A stretch of 64,000 bases of DNA from Dyella halodurans (GCF_026283925.1 NZ_JAPDPF010000005.1:62001-126000), one strand, 5' to 3'; shown: positions 1 through 9,257, counted from the first letter of the stretch. Made by a program: numbers and translations. The notes: a model not told the origin generated them from the sequence alone.

Positions 1-417
1 CGCTCCTGGCGCGCCGTGGTGGTCGCGGTGGTGCCGCTGATGCTCACGTCGATCCTCTGCGAAGCACTGATGGTTGCGCTGGGCATTGGAGTGAAAGTCG
101 CTACGCTGCCAGTGATCGCGCTCGGTGTAGGCATTGGCGTCGACTACGCGCTGTACCTGCTGTCGATCCAGCTCGCCCAGCAGCGCGCCGGCGTGCCGTT
201 GGAGGATGCCTACCGCCATGCCGTGCAGTTCACCGGCAAGGTCGTGGCCCTGGTCGGCGTCACGTTGGCGGCGGGCGTGGTGACGTGGGCCTTCTCGCCA
301 ATCAAGTTCCAGGGCGACATGGGCATCCTGTTGACCTTCATGTTCCTGTGGAACATGGTCGGCGCCCTCGTCCTGATCCCGGCGCTGTCCCATTTCCTGC
401 TGCGCAAGGCGACTTGA
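1..417 (+). CDS. MMPL/RND-family exporter, C-terminal end (partial)
   Basis: The reading frame is open from the first base of the window, so only the last 138 residues of a larger protein are present. They contain hydrophobic helices (the segment around VALGVGIGVDYALYLLS is the typical RND/MMPL helix with an acidic residue, here D, in a glycine-rich setting) and end just after a final membrane helix with a short basic tail (LLRKAT). This matches the last membrane domain of proton-driven RND superfamily exporters of the MMPL/HAE3 type, which move lipids or other hydrophobic compounds out of the inner membrane. Substrate cannot be told from this fragment. The true N-terminus lies outside the window. 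Confidence 0.85.
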   Translation, partial: RSWRAVVVAVVPLMLTSILCEALMVALGIGVKVATLPVIALGVGIGVDYALYLLSIQLAQQRAGVPLEDAYRHAVQFTGKVVALVGVTLAAGVVTWAFSPIKFQGDMGILLTFMFLWNMVGALVLIPALSHFLLRKAT

Positions 418-685
418 GGCGCGCCGGCTGGACCGAAGGGCTGCGTCGGCGCAGTGGGCGGGCAGTGCCTTCGGGACTTCATCAGGTGTTTGCGGCACAT
501 GCTTCCGATAGCCGATAACGCCACCCGAAGCTGCTGGAATGGAGGCGCTCGCTTCGCAGCGTGGCGAACGCCTCCTCGCCGGCAAACCATCTCCGCCCGA
601 GCGAAGACTCGCCCACCCCACTAGCCCCAGCCGCCATCGGTGGTGTTAAGTTGCGCGACCATTCACTTGCTCGTCGGAGCCCTCC
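418..685. other. Intergenic, no gene seen
   Basis: These 268 bases between the exporter end and the M61 peptidase start contain no convincing coding frame. Open frames on either strand here are continuations of shadows of the neighbouring genes. The downstream gene has a modest GGAG at about 7 bases before its ATG; I could not pick out a convincing promoter. Confidence 0.4.
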
Positions 686-2644
686 ATGTCCCGTGTTCGT
701 CCTGCCGGTTCGCCGGTTGCTGCGTGTCGTAAGTTTTCGTGCCTGGCCTTGGCCGTAGCGGCGGCGCTCGCGGCCGGTGCCGTGACGGCGCAGCAGGCGC
801 GCACCGACGATGTGCCGCCGCCGCAGGACACGCCGTACGTCGGCACGGTGGGCCTCCACGTCGATGCCAGCGACACGGCCCAGGGCATCTTCCGCGTGCA
901 TGAAACGATTCCGGTGAAGCCGGGTGCCTTGACCCTGCTGTACCCGCAGTGGATTCCCGGCGACCATTCGCCCACCGGTCCCGTCGCCATGCTCGCTGGC
1001 CTCTCGCTCAGCGCCAACGGCAAGCCGATCGCGTGGAAGCGCGACAAATACAACGTGTACGCGTTCCATCTCGACGTGCCCGCCGGTGTCTCCTCGATCG
1101 ATGCGGCGTTCCAGTACCTGTCGGGCCGCACCGACAGCGAGGGCTTCGACATCACCGATCGCATGATGGACATGGAATGGAGCAAGGTGGCGCTGTATCC
1201 CGCCGGCTACTACACGCGTGGCATCACCTTCGCGCCCAGCATGAAGCTGCCGCACGGCTGGCAGCTGGGCACGGCGCTTGAGACGGCCTCGAAATCGGGC
1301 GACACCGTCACCTTCAAGCCGGTGACGTTCAACAACCTGGTCGATTCGCCGGTCTATGCGGGCCAGTACTTCAAGCGCGTCGAGCTCAACCCGGGCGGCG
1401 ACGCGCCGGTGTATCTGGACCTCGTCGCCGATGCGCCGAAGTACCTGGAGATGACGCCCGAGCAGCTGAAGGTGCACCGCGCCCTGGTGACGCAGGCGGT
1501 GAGCCTGTTCGGCTCCCACCACTACGACCACTACGATTTCCTGTTCTCGCTGTCGGATCAGCTGGGCGGCAACGGCACCGAGCATCACCAGTCCAGCGAG
1601 GATGGCCTGGGCAGCGACTACTTCGCCGGCTGGAACGACGCGGCGCCCGAGCGCGACTTGTTGGCGCACGAGTACGCGCATTCCTGGAACGGCAAGTTCC
1701 GCCGCCCAGCCGACCTGTGGACGCCGAACTTCAACGTGCCGATGGGCGACTCGCTGCTATGGGTGTACGAGGGGCAGACGCAGTACTGGGGTTTCGTGCT
1801 CACCGCGCGTGCCGGCATGTGGTCGCCGCAGCAGTTCCGTGACGCCCTGGCCATGGTGGCGGCCAACTACGAGCGCAACCGCGAAGGCTTCCAGTGGCGC
1901 ACGCTGGAGGACACCACCAACGACCCCACCATCGCCCGTCGTTCCAGCCTGCCGTACCGCAGCTGGCAGATGAGCGAGGACTACTACAGCGGCGGCCAGA
2001 TGATGTGGCTGGAGGTGGACGCCAAGCTGCGTGCCCTGACCCATGACCAGAAATCGCTGGACGATTTCGCGCGCGCGTTCTTCGGCGTCGACAACGGCAG
2101 CTACGTGACCAAGACCTATACCTTTGACGACGTGGTGGCGGCGCTCAACGGCGTGGCGGCGTACGACTGGGCGAGCTTCCTGCGCGCGCGCGTCGACGCC
2201 ATCAATCCGCCGCTGCAGAACGGCCTCGCGGCCACCGGCTGGAAGCTGGTCTACACCGACAAGGAAAGCGAGTACGAGAAGCAGTACAACAGCCGCTCGG
2301 AACCATCCCGCCACTTGTACAACTTCGCCTGGTCGATCGGCCTGACCATGAACGACAAGGACCAGGTCAACGACGTGCGCTGGAACGGTCCGGCCTTCAA
2401 GGCCGGCGTCAGCACCGGCGCCACCGTGGTTGCCGTGAACGGCCAGAACTATTCCAGCGACGTGCTGAAGGACGCGATCACGGCGGCCAAGGACAGCAAG
2501 GCACCGATCCAGCTGCTGCTGAAATACCAGGGCAGCTACCGCACGGTGTCGGTCGACTACCACGGTGGCCTGCAATACCCGCATCTGGTGCGCGTCGAAG
2601 GTACGCCTGACTACTTGAGCGAGATCATCGCGCCGCGCAAGTAA
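686..2644 (+). CDS. Secreted M61 family metallopeptidase with PDZ domain
   Basis: A 652-residue protein with an N-terminal signal peptide (basic start, hydrophobic core, cleavage expected near AVTAQ-Q). The zinc site HEYAH is at residues 328-332, with the second conserved stretch WVYEGQTQYW holding the third ligand Glu near residue 362. The last ~100 residues form a PDZ-like domain (GPAFKAGVSTGATVVAVNG). This is the arrangement of the M61 'glycyl aminopeptidase' family, periplasmic or secreted enzymes with preference for N-terminal Gly/Ala. The start at 686 is supported by the signal peptide that follows and a GGAG just upstream. It stands alone; the next gene is convergent. Confidence 0.92.
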   Translation: MSRVRPAGSPVAACRKFSCLALAVAAALAAGAVTAQQARTDDVPPPQDTPYVGTVGLHVDASDTAQGIFRVHETIPVKPGALTLLYPQWIPGDHSPTGPVAMLAGLSLSANGKPIAWKRDKYNVYAFHLDVPAGVSSIDAAFQYLSGRTDSEGFDITDRMMDMEWSKVALYPAGYYTRGITFAPSMKLPHGWQLGTALETASKSGDTVTFKPVTFNNLVDSPVYAGQYFKRVELNPGGDAPVYLDLVADAPKYLEMTPEQLKVHRALVTQAVSLFGSHHYDHYDFLFSLSDQLGGNGTEHHQSSEDGLGSDYFAGWNDAAPERDLLAHEYAHSWNGKFRRPADLWTPNFNVPMGDSLLWVYEGQTQYWGFVLTARAGMWSPQQFRDALAMVAANYERNREGFQWRTLEDTTNDPTIARRSSLPYRSWQMSEDYYSGGQMMWLEVDAKLRALTHDQKSLDDFARAFFGVDNGSYVTKTYTFDDVVAALNGVAAYDWASFLRARVDAINPPLQNGLAATGWKLVYTDKESEYEKQYNSRSEPSRHLYNFAWSIGLTMNDKDQVNDVRWNGPAFKAGVSTGATVVAVNGQNYSSDVLKDAITAAKDSKAPIQLLLKYQGSYRTVSVDYHGGLQYPHLVRVEGTPDYLSEIIAPRK

Positions 2645-2663
2645 GCGCCGGCGTGGACGGCAG

Positions 2664-2693
2664 CGCAGGGCGTGGGCATGCCACGCTCCTGCG
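2664..2693. terminator. Possible bidirectional hairpin between convergent genes
   Basis: CGCAGG-GCGTGG at 2664-2675 can pair with CCACGC-(T)-CCTGCG at 2681-2693 with one bulged base and a short loop. It lies between the ends of the convergent M61 and porin genes, where a shared terminator is expected. There is no T tract on either side, so it is only a candidate. Confidence 0.35.
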
Positions 2694-2758
2694 TGTGCTC
2701 GCCAGAGGGATAGACCGTGCGCCAGAGCCTCAGCGACCCTGGCGCACCACGGCACCCG

Positions 2759-4087
2759 CTAGAACTTGTACGTGATCATCAAGCGGTTGTAGGTGAACGA
2801 CTCGTTGCCCGGATTGAGATTGCCGGCGCCACCGACGGAGCGCTCCCAGCGATTGCGCAGGGTCAGGCCCTTCAACACGCTGTCCATGTTGTAGACGATG
2901 TCGAAGTAGACATTGTGGCTGTCGCCACGATATTCCGTGGTGTACTTGGCGTAGGACGCCACCAGTTGCAGCTTGTTGTCGAAGAAGTTGTACGAAGCCC
3001 TGGCCTTCCAGGCGTGGCCGGGACCGGTTTCGACCAGGCCACGGATCATCGACGTCGTGAACAGCGGGTCGGTGGCGTAATTCGTGGTGTACGGGGAGAT
3101 CAAGGCGCCGCCGCCCACCGCGCCCGATTCCTGCTGCAGCTTATTGTAGGCGAAGTCGATACGACCGTTATAGGCCGAGGTGCCGATATCCGCACCCCAG
3201 GCCTCGCTGCGCACGCGCGTGCCCGCCAGGCCAAACAACTTGGTGTGGGTGTCCACCAGGATGTTGTCGTTGCCACCGTTCTCGTTGACGTACTGCAGCG
3301 ACAGGAAGGGATTGAAGTGCGTACCGGTCTTCAGCGTGTACGTACCATCCACGTAGCCCATTTGCGCGAAATTGATGAAGTCGTAATACCAGCCCTGGGC
3401 TTTCACCGCGTCATTCGTGTAAGTCGTACCCGCTGCCCAGACGCCATCGAAACGGGGAGCCGTCCCCGGCAGCGATCCGTTGTTTCCAAACATCGAGTCG
3501 CCATCGAAGTTGGATGGGTAATACAGGTTGTTGTAGTACATGCCGGTAGACGTGCGGCTCTTCCAGCTATAGGTGCGGATGCCGTAGAGGTTCCAGCCGG
3601 TGATCGGCGTGAGCCCAACCAGGATGGCGTTGTACGAGGAAGGAATGACGCGCGAATCGTTCTTGCCCATCCACGGTGTGTCGAGGTACTGGTAGCCGCC
3701 ACGCACCAACAACCAGTCATCCTTGAACTGCGCGTAGGCCTGGCTGAACGCGCCGATGGAGTTGTTCGGCCCCATCAGCGAGGTGTCGATCTTTGCCAGC
3801 GTGTCCGACTGCGTGCCCAGCGAGTTGGCGGTAACGAACGATCCGCCGAAGCTGAAGCCGCCGAGAAAGTCGCCGGTGTGTGCGTTGATCAGTGCCGCCA
3901 GCGAGAACGCACTCGCATTGGGCGTGTTCGGTGTTTCGTACAACCTGTCGAAGTTGTACATGCGCAGCTCGCCGTCGACGTGGCCGTTGGCGAAGATGTC
4001 GTTCGAGTCCTGGTTGTCGGCATGCGTGACGGTGGTAAAGATGCCCAAGAATACCCATGCCACTGCAGCGGCCAGCTTCTGTCGCAT
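2759..4087 (-). CDS. OprD-family outer membrane porin
   Basis: A 442-residue protein with a signal peptide (MRQKLAAAVAWVFLGIFTTV, cleavage near THA-DN). The rest is rich in aromatic residues and alternating strands and ends in YKF, the C-terminal aromatic typical of beta-barrel outer membrane proteins. The content (ELRMYNFDR, AFSLAALINAHTG, FNPFLSLQYVNENG) fits the OprD family of substrate-specific porins for small molecules such as amino acids, peptides or aromatic acids. The start at 4087 is chosen because GGGGAGA sits 7 bases upstream and the signal peptide begins there; the open frame continues a further 83 codons upstream without these signs. Substrate is not predictable. Confidence 0.88.
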   Translation of the reverse strand: MRQKLAAAVAWVFLGIFTTVTHADNQDSNDIFANGHVDGELRMYNFDRLYETPNTPNASAFSLAALINAHTGDFLGGFSFGGSFVTANSLGTQSDTLAKIDTSLMGPNNSIGAFSQAYAQFKDDWLLVRGGYQYLDTPWMGKNDSRVIPSSYNAILVGLTPITGWNLYGIRTYSWKSRTSTGMYYNNLYYPSNFDGDSMFGNNGSLPGTAPRFDGVWAAGTTYTNDAVKAQGWYYDFINFAQMGYVDGTYTLKTGTHFNPFLSLQYVNENGGNDNILVDTHTKLFGLAGTRVRSEAWGADIGTSAYNGRIDFAYNKLQQESGAVGGGALISPYTTNYATDPLFTTSMIRGLVETGPGHAWKARASYNFFDNKLQLVASYAKYTTEYRGDSHNVYFDIVYNMDSVLKGLTLRNRWERSVGGAGNLNPGNESFTYNRLMITYKF

Positions 4088-4334
4088 ACGATCTCTCCCC
4101 AGAGTGTCAACACGCCATGGCGTTCCCGCCATTCGGATTTCGCGTATTTCACCAAAATCCCACGCCCCGTTGCGCGGATTGTAACCAAATTGAAATAAAT
4201 GGCGACGTTGCCGAGCCGCGGTCCAGCTTGCGCGCACCGCCCGGAAGCTCCCCGGCAGTACGCTTGGGGCGGGCTCGTCCAGGAACACATCATCGACCAG
4301 GCATAAAACGTCTCGGCCAAGAGGTAGCTCTGCC

Positions 4335-4715
4335 ATGCACCACTCACGACTCTGTGCTGTGCTGATCGACTGCCATGTTGCGGATCTTGACCAGGCCGCC
4401 CGCTTTTGGGCCGAGGCGCTGGGCCGCCCCGTCGATCCGGATCATCCCGGCACCCGCGGCAACTACCGCATGCTGGAGACCCCACCCGACGAACCCATCG
4501 TGCAGATCCAAAGAGTCAGCCACGAGAGCCGGGTGCATATCGACATTGAAACCGACGACATCCCGGCCGAGGTAAGTCGCCTCGAGGGGCTGGGCGCCAG
4601 CGTGGTCAGTCGATTGGAGCGGTGGGTCGTCATGCAGGCGCCGACGGGGCAGCGATTCTGCGTCGTACGCCTGCAGCGACCAGGTTTTCCCAAGAACGCG
4701 AACCGCTGGCCGTAA
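4335..4715 (+). CDS. VOC (glyoxalase-like) family protein
   Basis: A 126-residue single-domain protein with the pattern of the vicinal-oxygen-chelate superfamily: CHVADLDQAARFWAEALGRPV at the N-terminus, a central RVHIDIETDD strand and a final MQAPTGQRFCVVR strand. Such proteins are metal-dependent dioxygenases, isomerases, lyases or resistance proteins; the exact reaction cannot be assigned. The variant with a VHIDIETDDIPAEVSRLE segment is common in small uncharacterised actinobacterial and proteobacterial VOC proteins. It is divergent from the porin and separated from the pyroglutamate operon by 384 bases. Confidence 0.75.
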   Translation: MHHSRLCAVLIDCHVADLDQAARFWAEALGRPVDPDHPGTRGNYRMLETPPDEPIVQIQRVSHESRVHIDIETDDIPAEVSRLEGLGASVVSRLERWVVMQAPTGQRFCVVRLQRPGFPKNANRWP

Positions 4716-5099
4716 GGCGTTTGATGGGAGTCGGCGTGCGTGACAGGGTGGGCCATGGCGCCTGGTCATGGTTCGGCCCGGGCGCCTGGCATACCAGCAA
4801 GTCTGTTGATGCCGCTTCCATTCCTTGGTGCGCCCTCCCTTTTGAGGCGTCCTGCATTCGGTGCATGATGAAACGCACGGGTCGCTGCCTTGGGCGGGTG
4901 CTCCCATCTATCGACCAAGGCGGCCATCTGTCGGCCATTGCCAGATCCCTATGCCAAAAATCGAACGATTTCTGCTTCAAGCCGCCGCTTTACCAACGTC
5001 CATAGGCATCGGCGCCGCAAGCCCGGCACGGCGCACGCCGGCTCCATATGCGCAACGGGACCCGTTGCGCGCATCTCGCGTCGTCGTCGCTTGAACCCT
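4716..5099. other. Intergenic upstream of pxp operon; possible operator
   Basis: No credible gene is seen in these 384 bases; the open frames on both strands lack family features and good ribosome sites. At 4958-4971 there is an inverted repeat AAATCG-AA-CGATTT, in the most AT-rich part of the interval and about 130 bases before pxpB, a sensible place for a regulator site. No convincing -35/-10 pair was found. Confidence 0.35.
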
Positions 5100-5807
5100 A
5101 TGTGGCCCGCTCCGCACATCGAGACTCTTGCGGAAGACGCCCTGCTGCTGCGTTTCGGCGAGACCATCGACGCAGCGGTCAATGCGCGTGTGCACGCGGC
5201 GGCAGCCCGCTTGCGCGAGCGGCTCGCCGGCGTCGAGTGCGTGCCGGCTTATGCGAGCCTGCTGCTGCGCTTCGATCCGGCGCAGTGGGAAGTCAGCGGC
5301 GCGATGGCGCCACATCACCGGATGGGCGAGCGGGTGATGGCGGCGTTGCAGGATCTGCCGGAAGGCGCCAACAGCGACCGCGAAATCGATATTCCTGTCT
5401 GCTACGGCGGTGAGGCGGGGCCGGATCTGGCAGCGCTCGCTGCCCATGCGAGGCTCACTCGCGACGAGGTGATCGCCCGCCACTGCGCGGCGACGTATCG
5501 CGTCGCCATGCTTGGATTCGCCCCCGGCTTTCCTTATCTGCTTGGGCTTGACCCGACCTTGGCGATGCCGCGTCGGAGCGATCCGCGCATCAGCGTGCCG
5601 GCCGGCAGCGTGGCCATCGGTGGCGAACAGACCGGCATTTATCCAGAAGCCTTGCCGGGCGGGTGGCAGCTGATCGGGCGCACGCCACTGCGCCTGTTCG
5701 ATCTTCGCGCGGCTTCGCCGTCGCTGTTGCAGCCGGGAGATCGCGTGCGCTTCCGCGCCATCGGTGAAGACGAGTACCAACGGCTCGCCGCCGAGGCGCG
5801 CCGGTGA
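5100..5807 (+). CDS. pxpB: 5-oxoprolinase subunit PxpB
   Basis: A 235-residue protein of the KipI/PxpB family, one subunit of the three-part ATP-dependent 5-oxoprolinase (PxpABC) that opens pyroglutamate to glutamate in the cytoplasm. Family signs are the N-terminal DALLLRFGETIDAAVN, the core FAPGFPYLLGLDP and the downstream PRRSDPRISVPAGSVAIGGEQTGIYP. The start ATG at 5100 matches the family N-terminus; the frame is open further upstream but without family similarity. It is the first of six genes in one direction; its stop overlaps the pxpC start by 4 bases. Confidence 0.95.
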   Translation: MWPAPHIETLAEDALLLRFGETIDAAVNARVHAAAARLRERLAGVECVPAYASLLLRFDPAQWEVSGAMAPHHRMGERVMAALQDLPEGANSDREIDIPVCYGGEAGPDLAALAAHARLTRDEVIARHCAATYRVAMLGFAPGFPYLLGLDPTLAMPRRSDPRISVPAGSVAIGGEQTGIYPEALPGGWQLIGRTPLRLFDLRAASPSLLQPGDRVRFRAIGEDEYQRLAAEARR

Positions 5808-6787
5808 GCGTGATCGTCATCAAGCCGGGCCTGCTGAGCAGTCTGCAGGACGGCGGGCGCGTGGGTTATGCCGCACTCGGCGTGGGCAGGGCTGGCGCAG
5901 CGGACTGGCCTGCCTGGCGGTTGGCGAATGCACTGGTCGGCAATACCCGCGGCGAAGCCGCCTTGGAGTTCACCTTGATCGGTCCGACGCTGCGCTTCGA
6001 GCAGGCGACAGCGATCGCCCTGACCGGCGCACCGGTGGACGCGCGCGTCGGCGATCAGCGCCTACCGGGCTGGACGTGTTGCGTCCTGCCCGCTGGCAGC
6101 GTGCTGCACTTGGGCGGCATGCGACACGGTTGTCGCGGTTATCTGGCGGTGCGGGGAGGCTTCGCGGCGACGGCCGTGCTTGGCAGCCAGAGCACGGACT
6201 TGAATGCACGCATCGGCCCGCTCGACGGACGCGCCCTGCAAGCCGGCGACCGGCTTGAGCTGGGCGTCGCTGATCCCGCGCCGCTGCCTGGTTCGGCAGG
6301 GGCGCTGCGGGTGCTGCGCTGGGGAATCGATCCGCAACCCTGGTTCGACTACGGCCAGGTACGCTTGGCGCTGTCGCGTGGTCACCACTTCGACCGGCTC
6401 GACGACAACGCGCAGCAGGCGCTGTTCAAGGCGTCCTTCACCCTCAGCAAGGACAGCAACCGCGTCGGCAGCCGCCTGGATGGCCAGCGTCTGCATCTGC
6501 GTCAGCCGCTGGAGCTGATTTCCGAGGCGACCCTGCCGGGCACCCTGCAGCTGCCGCCTTCCGGCCAGCCGATCCTGCTGCAGGCCGAGGCGCCAGTCAC
6601 CGGGGGCTATCCCCGTATCGGCCAGCTGGCGGCGGTGGACCTGCCACGGCTGGCGCAGCGACGGCCCGGCGATACCGTATGCTTCCGGGAGACCACCCTG
6701 GACGAGGCGGCGCAGCGGCTGGCCGCGCGCCGCTTGCGGCTGCAGCGCCTCCTCGACCACATCGAACGACGGTTGGATTTCGCATGA
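5804..6787 (+). CDS. pxpC: 5-oxoprolinase subunit PxpC
   Basis: A 327-residue member of the KipA/PxpC (biotin-dependent carboxyltransferase-like, allophanate hydrolase subunit 2) family. The N-terminus IKPGLLSSLQDGGRVGYAALGV is highly typical, as are the internal GYLAVRGG and RVGSRLDG stretches and the late GGYPRIGQL. It partners PxpA and PxpB in ATP-driven hydrolysis of 5-oxoproline. Translation starts with GTG at 5804, inside the pxpB end (GTGA overlap), which implies translational coupling. Confidence 0.95.
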   Translation: MSVIVIKPGLLSSLQDGGRVGYAALGVGRAGAADWPAWRLANALVGNTRGEAALEFTLIGPTLRFEQATAIALTGAPVDARVGDQRLPGWTCCVLPAGSVLHLGGMRHGCRGYLAVRGGFAATAVLGSQSTDLNARIGPLDGRALQAGDRLELGVADPAPLPGSAGALRVLRWGIDPQPWFDYGQVRLALSRGHHFDRLDDNAQQALFKASFTLSKDSNRVGSRLDGQRLHLRQPLELISEATLPGTLQLPPSGQPILLQAEAPVTGGYPRIGQLAAVDLPRLAQRRPGDTVCFRETTLDEAAQRLAARRLRLQRLLDHIERRLDFA

Positions 6788-7575
6788 CGCCTGACGTATT
6801 CAAGACCATCGACCTCAACAGCGACCTCGGCGAATCCTTCGGCGCATGGCGGATGGGCGACGATGCCGCCCTGCTCGCCGTGGTCAGCTCGGCCAATATC
6901 GCCTGCGGTTTTCATGCCGGCGATCCGGACATCATGCGGCACACGGTGTCGCTCGCAGTGGAGCACAACGTGGCGATCGGCGCCCACGTCTCGCTGCCCG
7001 ACCTGCAGGGCTTTGGCCGCCGCGAAATGGCGGTGACGCCAAACGAAGCCTATGCGATGACGCTGTACCAGATTGGCGCCCTGCATGGATTCACCCGGGC
7101 CGCCGGCACGCGTCTGCGCCACGTGAAGCCGCATGGCGCGCTGTACAACATGGCCGCGCGCGACGCCGCGCTGGCGGACGCGATCGCACAGGCAACGCGT
7201 GATTTCGATCCCAGCCTGTGCCTGTTCGGCCTGGCCGGTTCCGCCCTGCTCAAGGCCGGCCGCGATGCAGGCTTGACGGTGGCCGCCGAAGCGTTCGCCG
7301 ATCGCAGCTATCGCGCCGATGGCTCGTTGCAGCCGCGTCGCGAACCCGGTGCCGTGATTAGCGAGAGCGACCAGGCCATTGCCCAGGCCATGGCGATCGC
7401 GCGCGAGGGCAGCGTGCGTGCCGTCGATGGCCAGATCATCACGCTGCAGGCCGATACGTTGTGCGTGCATGGCGATGGCGCGCATGCGGTGGCATTCGCG
7501 CGCAGCCTGCATGCGGCACTGGAAGCCGCCGGCATGGTCGTCGCGGCCCCGCATCTCTCGGGCGCTCGTGCATGA
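6784..7575 (+). CDS. pxpA: 5-oxoprolinase subunit PxpA (LamB/YcsF family)
   Basis: A 263-residue LamB/YcsF family protein. Conserved segments visible are DLNSDLGESFG (residues 10-20), ACGFHAGDP (40-48) and RHVKPHGALYN (112-122). PxpA is the third subunit of the prokaryotic 5-oxoprolinase. The ATG at 6784 overlaps the pxpC stop by 4 bases (ATGA); the open frame extends upstream to 6679 but that part overlaps pxpC and is not family sequence. The three subunits are in the order B-C-A and are followed at once by the membrane pair, so transport and hydrolysis are coupled in expression. Confidence 0.95.
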   Translation: MTPDVFKTIDLNSDLGESFGAWRMGDDAALLAVVSSANIACGFHAGDPDIMRHTVSLAVEHNVAIGAHVSLPDLQGFGRREMAVTPNEAYAMTLYQIGALHGFTRAAGTRLRHVKPHGALYNMAARDAALADAIAQATRDFDPSLCLFGLAGSALLKAGRDAGLTVAAEAFADRSYRADGSLQPRREPGAVISESDQAIAQAMAIAREGSVRAVDGQIITLQADTLCVHGDGAHAVAFARSLHAALEAAGMVVAAPHLSGARA

Positions 7576-8267
7576 ATTACTGGCCCTTGCTTGGCGTCGC
7601 GGTGATCGTGATCGGCTTCGCCTTGCGCTTCAATCCGGTGCCGGTGGTGGTGTGTGCGGCCCTGGTCAGTGGCCTGCTGGCCGGCATGCACGTGCCCGAC
7701 CTGCTGGCGCTGCTCGGCAGGAGCTTCGTGTCCAGCCGCATGCTGATGCTGTTCGTGCTGACCCTGCCAGCCATCGGCCTGCTCGAACATGCAGGCCTGC
7801 GCGAACACGCCCAACGCTGGATGGGGCGCTTGCGCGGACTGACCCTGGCGCGACTGTTGATCGGCTATCTGCTGGTGCGCGAGCTGTTGGCCATGCTCGG
7901 CCTCACCGGCGTCGCGGGCCACGCCCAGACCGTACGCCCGTTGCTGGCGCCGATGGGCGAGGGCGCGGTGGAGAAAATCCTGCCGATGGTGACCGACGCC
8001 GACCGTGACGAATTGCGTGCGGTGGCGGCGGCGACGGACAACATCGGGCGCTTCTTCGGTGAGGATGTCTTCATCGCGCTCGGCGCCGTGCTGCTGATCC
8101 AGGGCTTCTATGCGCAACACGGCATCGATCTGACGCCACTGTCGATCGCCTTGTGGGCTTTGCCCACGGCCATTGCCGCCTTTGTCATCCAGTCCGTGCG
8201 CGTTTGGCTGTACCAGCGTCGGCTGCTGCGTCGCGCGGCCCGCATGCGCGACGAGCAGGCCGCCTGA
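7572..8267 (+). CDS. DUF969 membrane protein, probable 5-oxoproline transporter subunit
   Basis: A 231-residue integral membrane protein with about six hydrophobic segments and the DUF969 pattern (RFNPVPVVVCAALVSGLLAGM at the start, LLVRELLAMLGLTGVAGHAQTVRPLLAPM in the middle, ATDNIGRFFGEDVFIALG after it). Its ATG overlaps the pxpA stop by 4 bases. DUF969 and DUF979 proteins occur as neighbouring pairs next to pxpABC, and have been named as subunits of a putative 5-oxoproline transporter; that function is from gene context as far as I recall, not from this sequence. The protein probably works with the next gene product in the inner membrane. Confidence 0.85.
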   Translation: MNYWPLLGVAVIVIGFALRFNPVPVVVCAALVSGLLAGMHVPDLLALLGRSFVSSRMLMLFVLTLPAIGLLEHAGLREHAQRWMGRLRGLTLARLLIGYLLVRELLAMLGLTGVAGHAQTVRPLLAPMGEGAVEKILPMVTDADRDELRAVAAATDNIGRFFGEDVFIALGAVLLIQGFYAQHGIDLTPLSIALWALPTAIAAFVIQSVRVWLYQRRLLRRAARMRDEQAA

Positions 8268-8269
8268 GC

Positions 8270-9238
8270 ATGTTGCGCATCGAATACGCCTACTGGCTGA
8301 TCGCGGCCCTGCTCGCCTACACCGGGCTGCGCAATCTGCGCGAACGGCACGGCTGGCGCGCAGCCTTCTGGCTGTTGCTGGGCGCGTTGTTCGGTGGCGG
8401 CGACTATGTGCTCGCGCAGCAGGCGGCGGGCAACCCGCTGCCGGCGCAAATCGCGGGCGTTAGCGTGATCGTGCTGGCCTTGCTGGCGCCACGGCTGCAT
8501 CGACAGGCGCACGCGGACGGTGGCGATGCCCAGGCGCGCCTGCAATCCGCGCTACGCCTGGGCCACAAGCTGTTCGTGCCCGCGCTGTTGATTCCGCTGG
8601 TGACCTTGCTGGTGGCGCTGTTCGGCGCGTATCTGTCGATCGCCGGCCACGCGTTGTTCGCCAAGGCGCAGATGACCCTGACCGGGCTGGCGCTGGCTTG
8701 CGTGGTGGCCTTGCTGGCCGCGGCGAGGGTGGCGCGTGTGCCCGTGCGCCAAGGCATTGCGGAAGGCCGTCGCCTGCTCGATGCGATCGGCTGGGCGGCC
8801 TTGCTGCCGCTGCTGCTGGCAGCCCTCGGCGAGGTATTCACGCACAGCGGCGTGGGCGCCGCCATCGCCGCCCTGGCCAGCAACAACCTGCCCACCGGCA
8901 GCGCGCTCGCCTGCCTGCTGGTATTCGCGCTGGGCATGGTGTTGTTCACCGTGATCATGGGCAACGCGTTTGCGGCGTTCCCGGTGATGATGGCCGGCAT
9001 CGGCTTGCCGCTGCTGATCCATCAGCACGGCGCAAACCCGGCGATCCTGGGCTCGATGGGCATGCTATGCGGCTATTGCGGCACCTTGCTGACGCCGATG
9101 GCCGCCGACTACAACCTGGTGCCGGCCGCACTGCTGGAGCTGCGCAACCCTTACGGGGTGATTCGCGCCCAGGTGTGGAGCGCCGTATCCATCTTCATCG
9201 TCACGTTTCTGATGATGTGGATGCTGGTATTCCGTTGA
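8270..9238 (+). CDS. DUF979 membrane protein, probable 5-oxoproline transporter subunit
   Basis: A 322-residue polytopic membrane protein of the DUF979 family, with about nine hydrophobic stretches. Typical are YWLIAALLAYTGLRNLRERHG at the N-terminus, FGGGDYVLAQQ, the FTVIMGNAFAAFPVMMAGIG helix and GMLCGYCGTLLTPMAADYNLVPAALLEL near the end. The start ATG at 8270 lies 2 bases after the DUF969 stop; the longer open frame from 8153 overlaps DUF969 and is not used. Pairing with DUF969 inside a pxp-pcp operon makes import of 5-oxoproline the most likely role. Confidence 0.85.
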   Translation: MLRIEYAYWLIAALLAYTGLRNLRERHGWRAAFWLLLGALFGGGDYVLAQQAAGNPLPAQIAGVSVIVLALLAPRLHRQAHADGGDAQARLQSALRLGHKLFVPALLIPLVTLLVALFGAYLSIAGHALFAKAQMTLTGLALACVVALLAAARVARVPVRQGIAEGRRLLDAIGWAALLPLLLAALGEVFTHSGVGAAIAALASNNLPTGSALACLLVFALGMVLFTVIMGNAFAAFPVMMAGIGLPLLIHQHGANPAILGSMGMLCGYCGTLLTPMAADYNLVPAALLELRNPYGVIRAQVWSAVSIFIVTFLMMWMLVFR

Positions 9239-9257
9239 TGGGCAGAGACCGGCCACG

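Noticed and set aside
482-1681. Long minus-strand open frame (399 codons) over the M61 gene
   Set aside because: It lies antisense to a clear peptidase gene, is Arg/Val/His-rich in the way expected of a GC-rich shadow frame, and has no family pattern.
4622-5005. Open frame in the gap before pxpB
   Set aside because: Overlaps the VOC gene end in another frame, with no family similarity or start signal.
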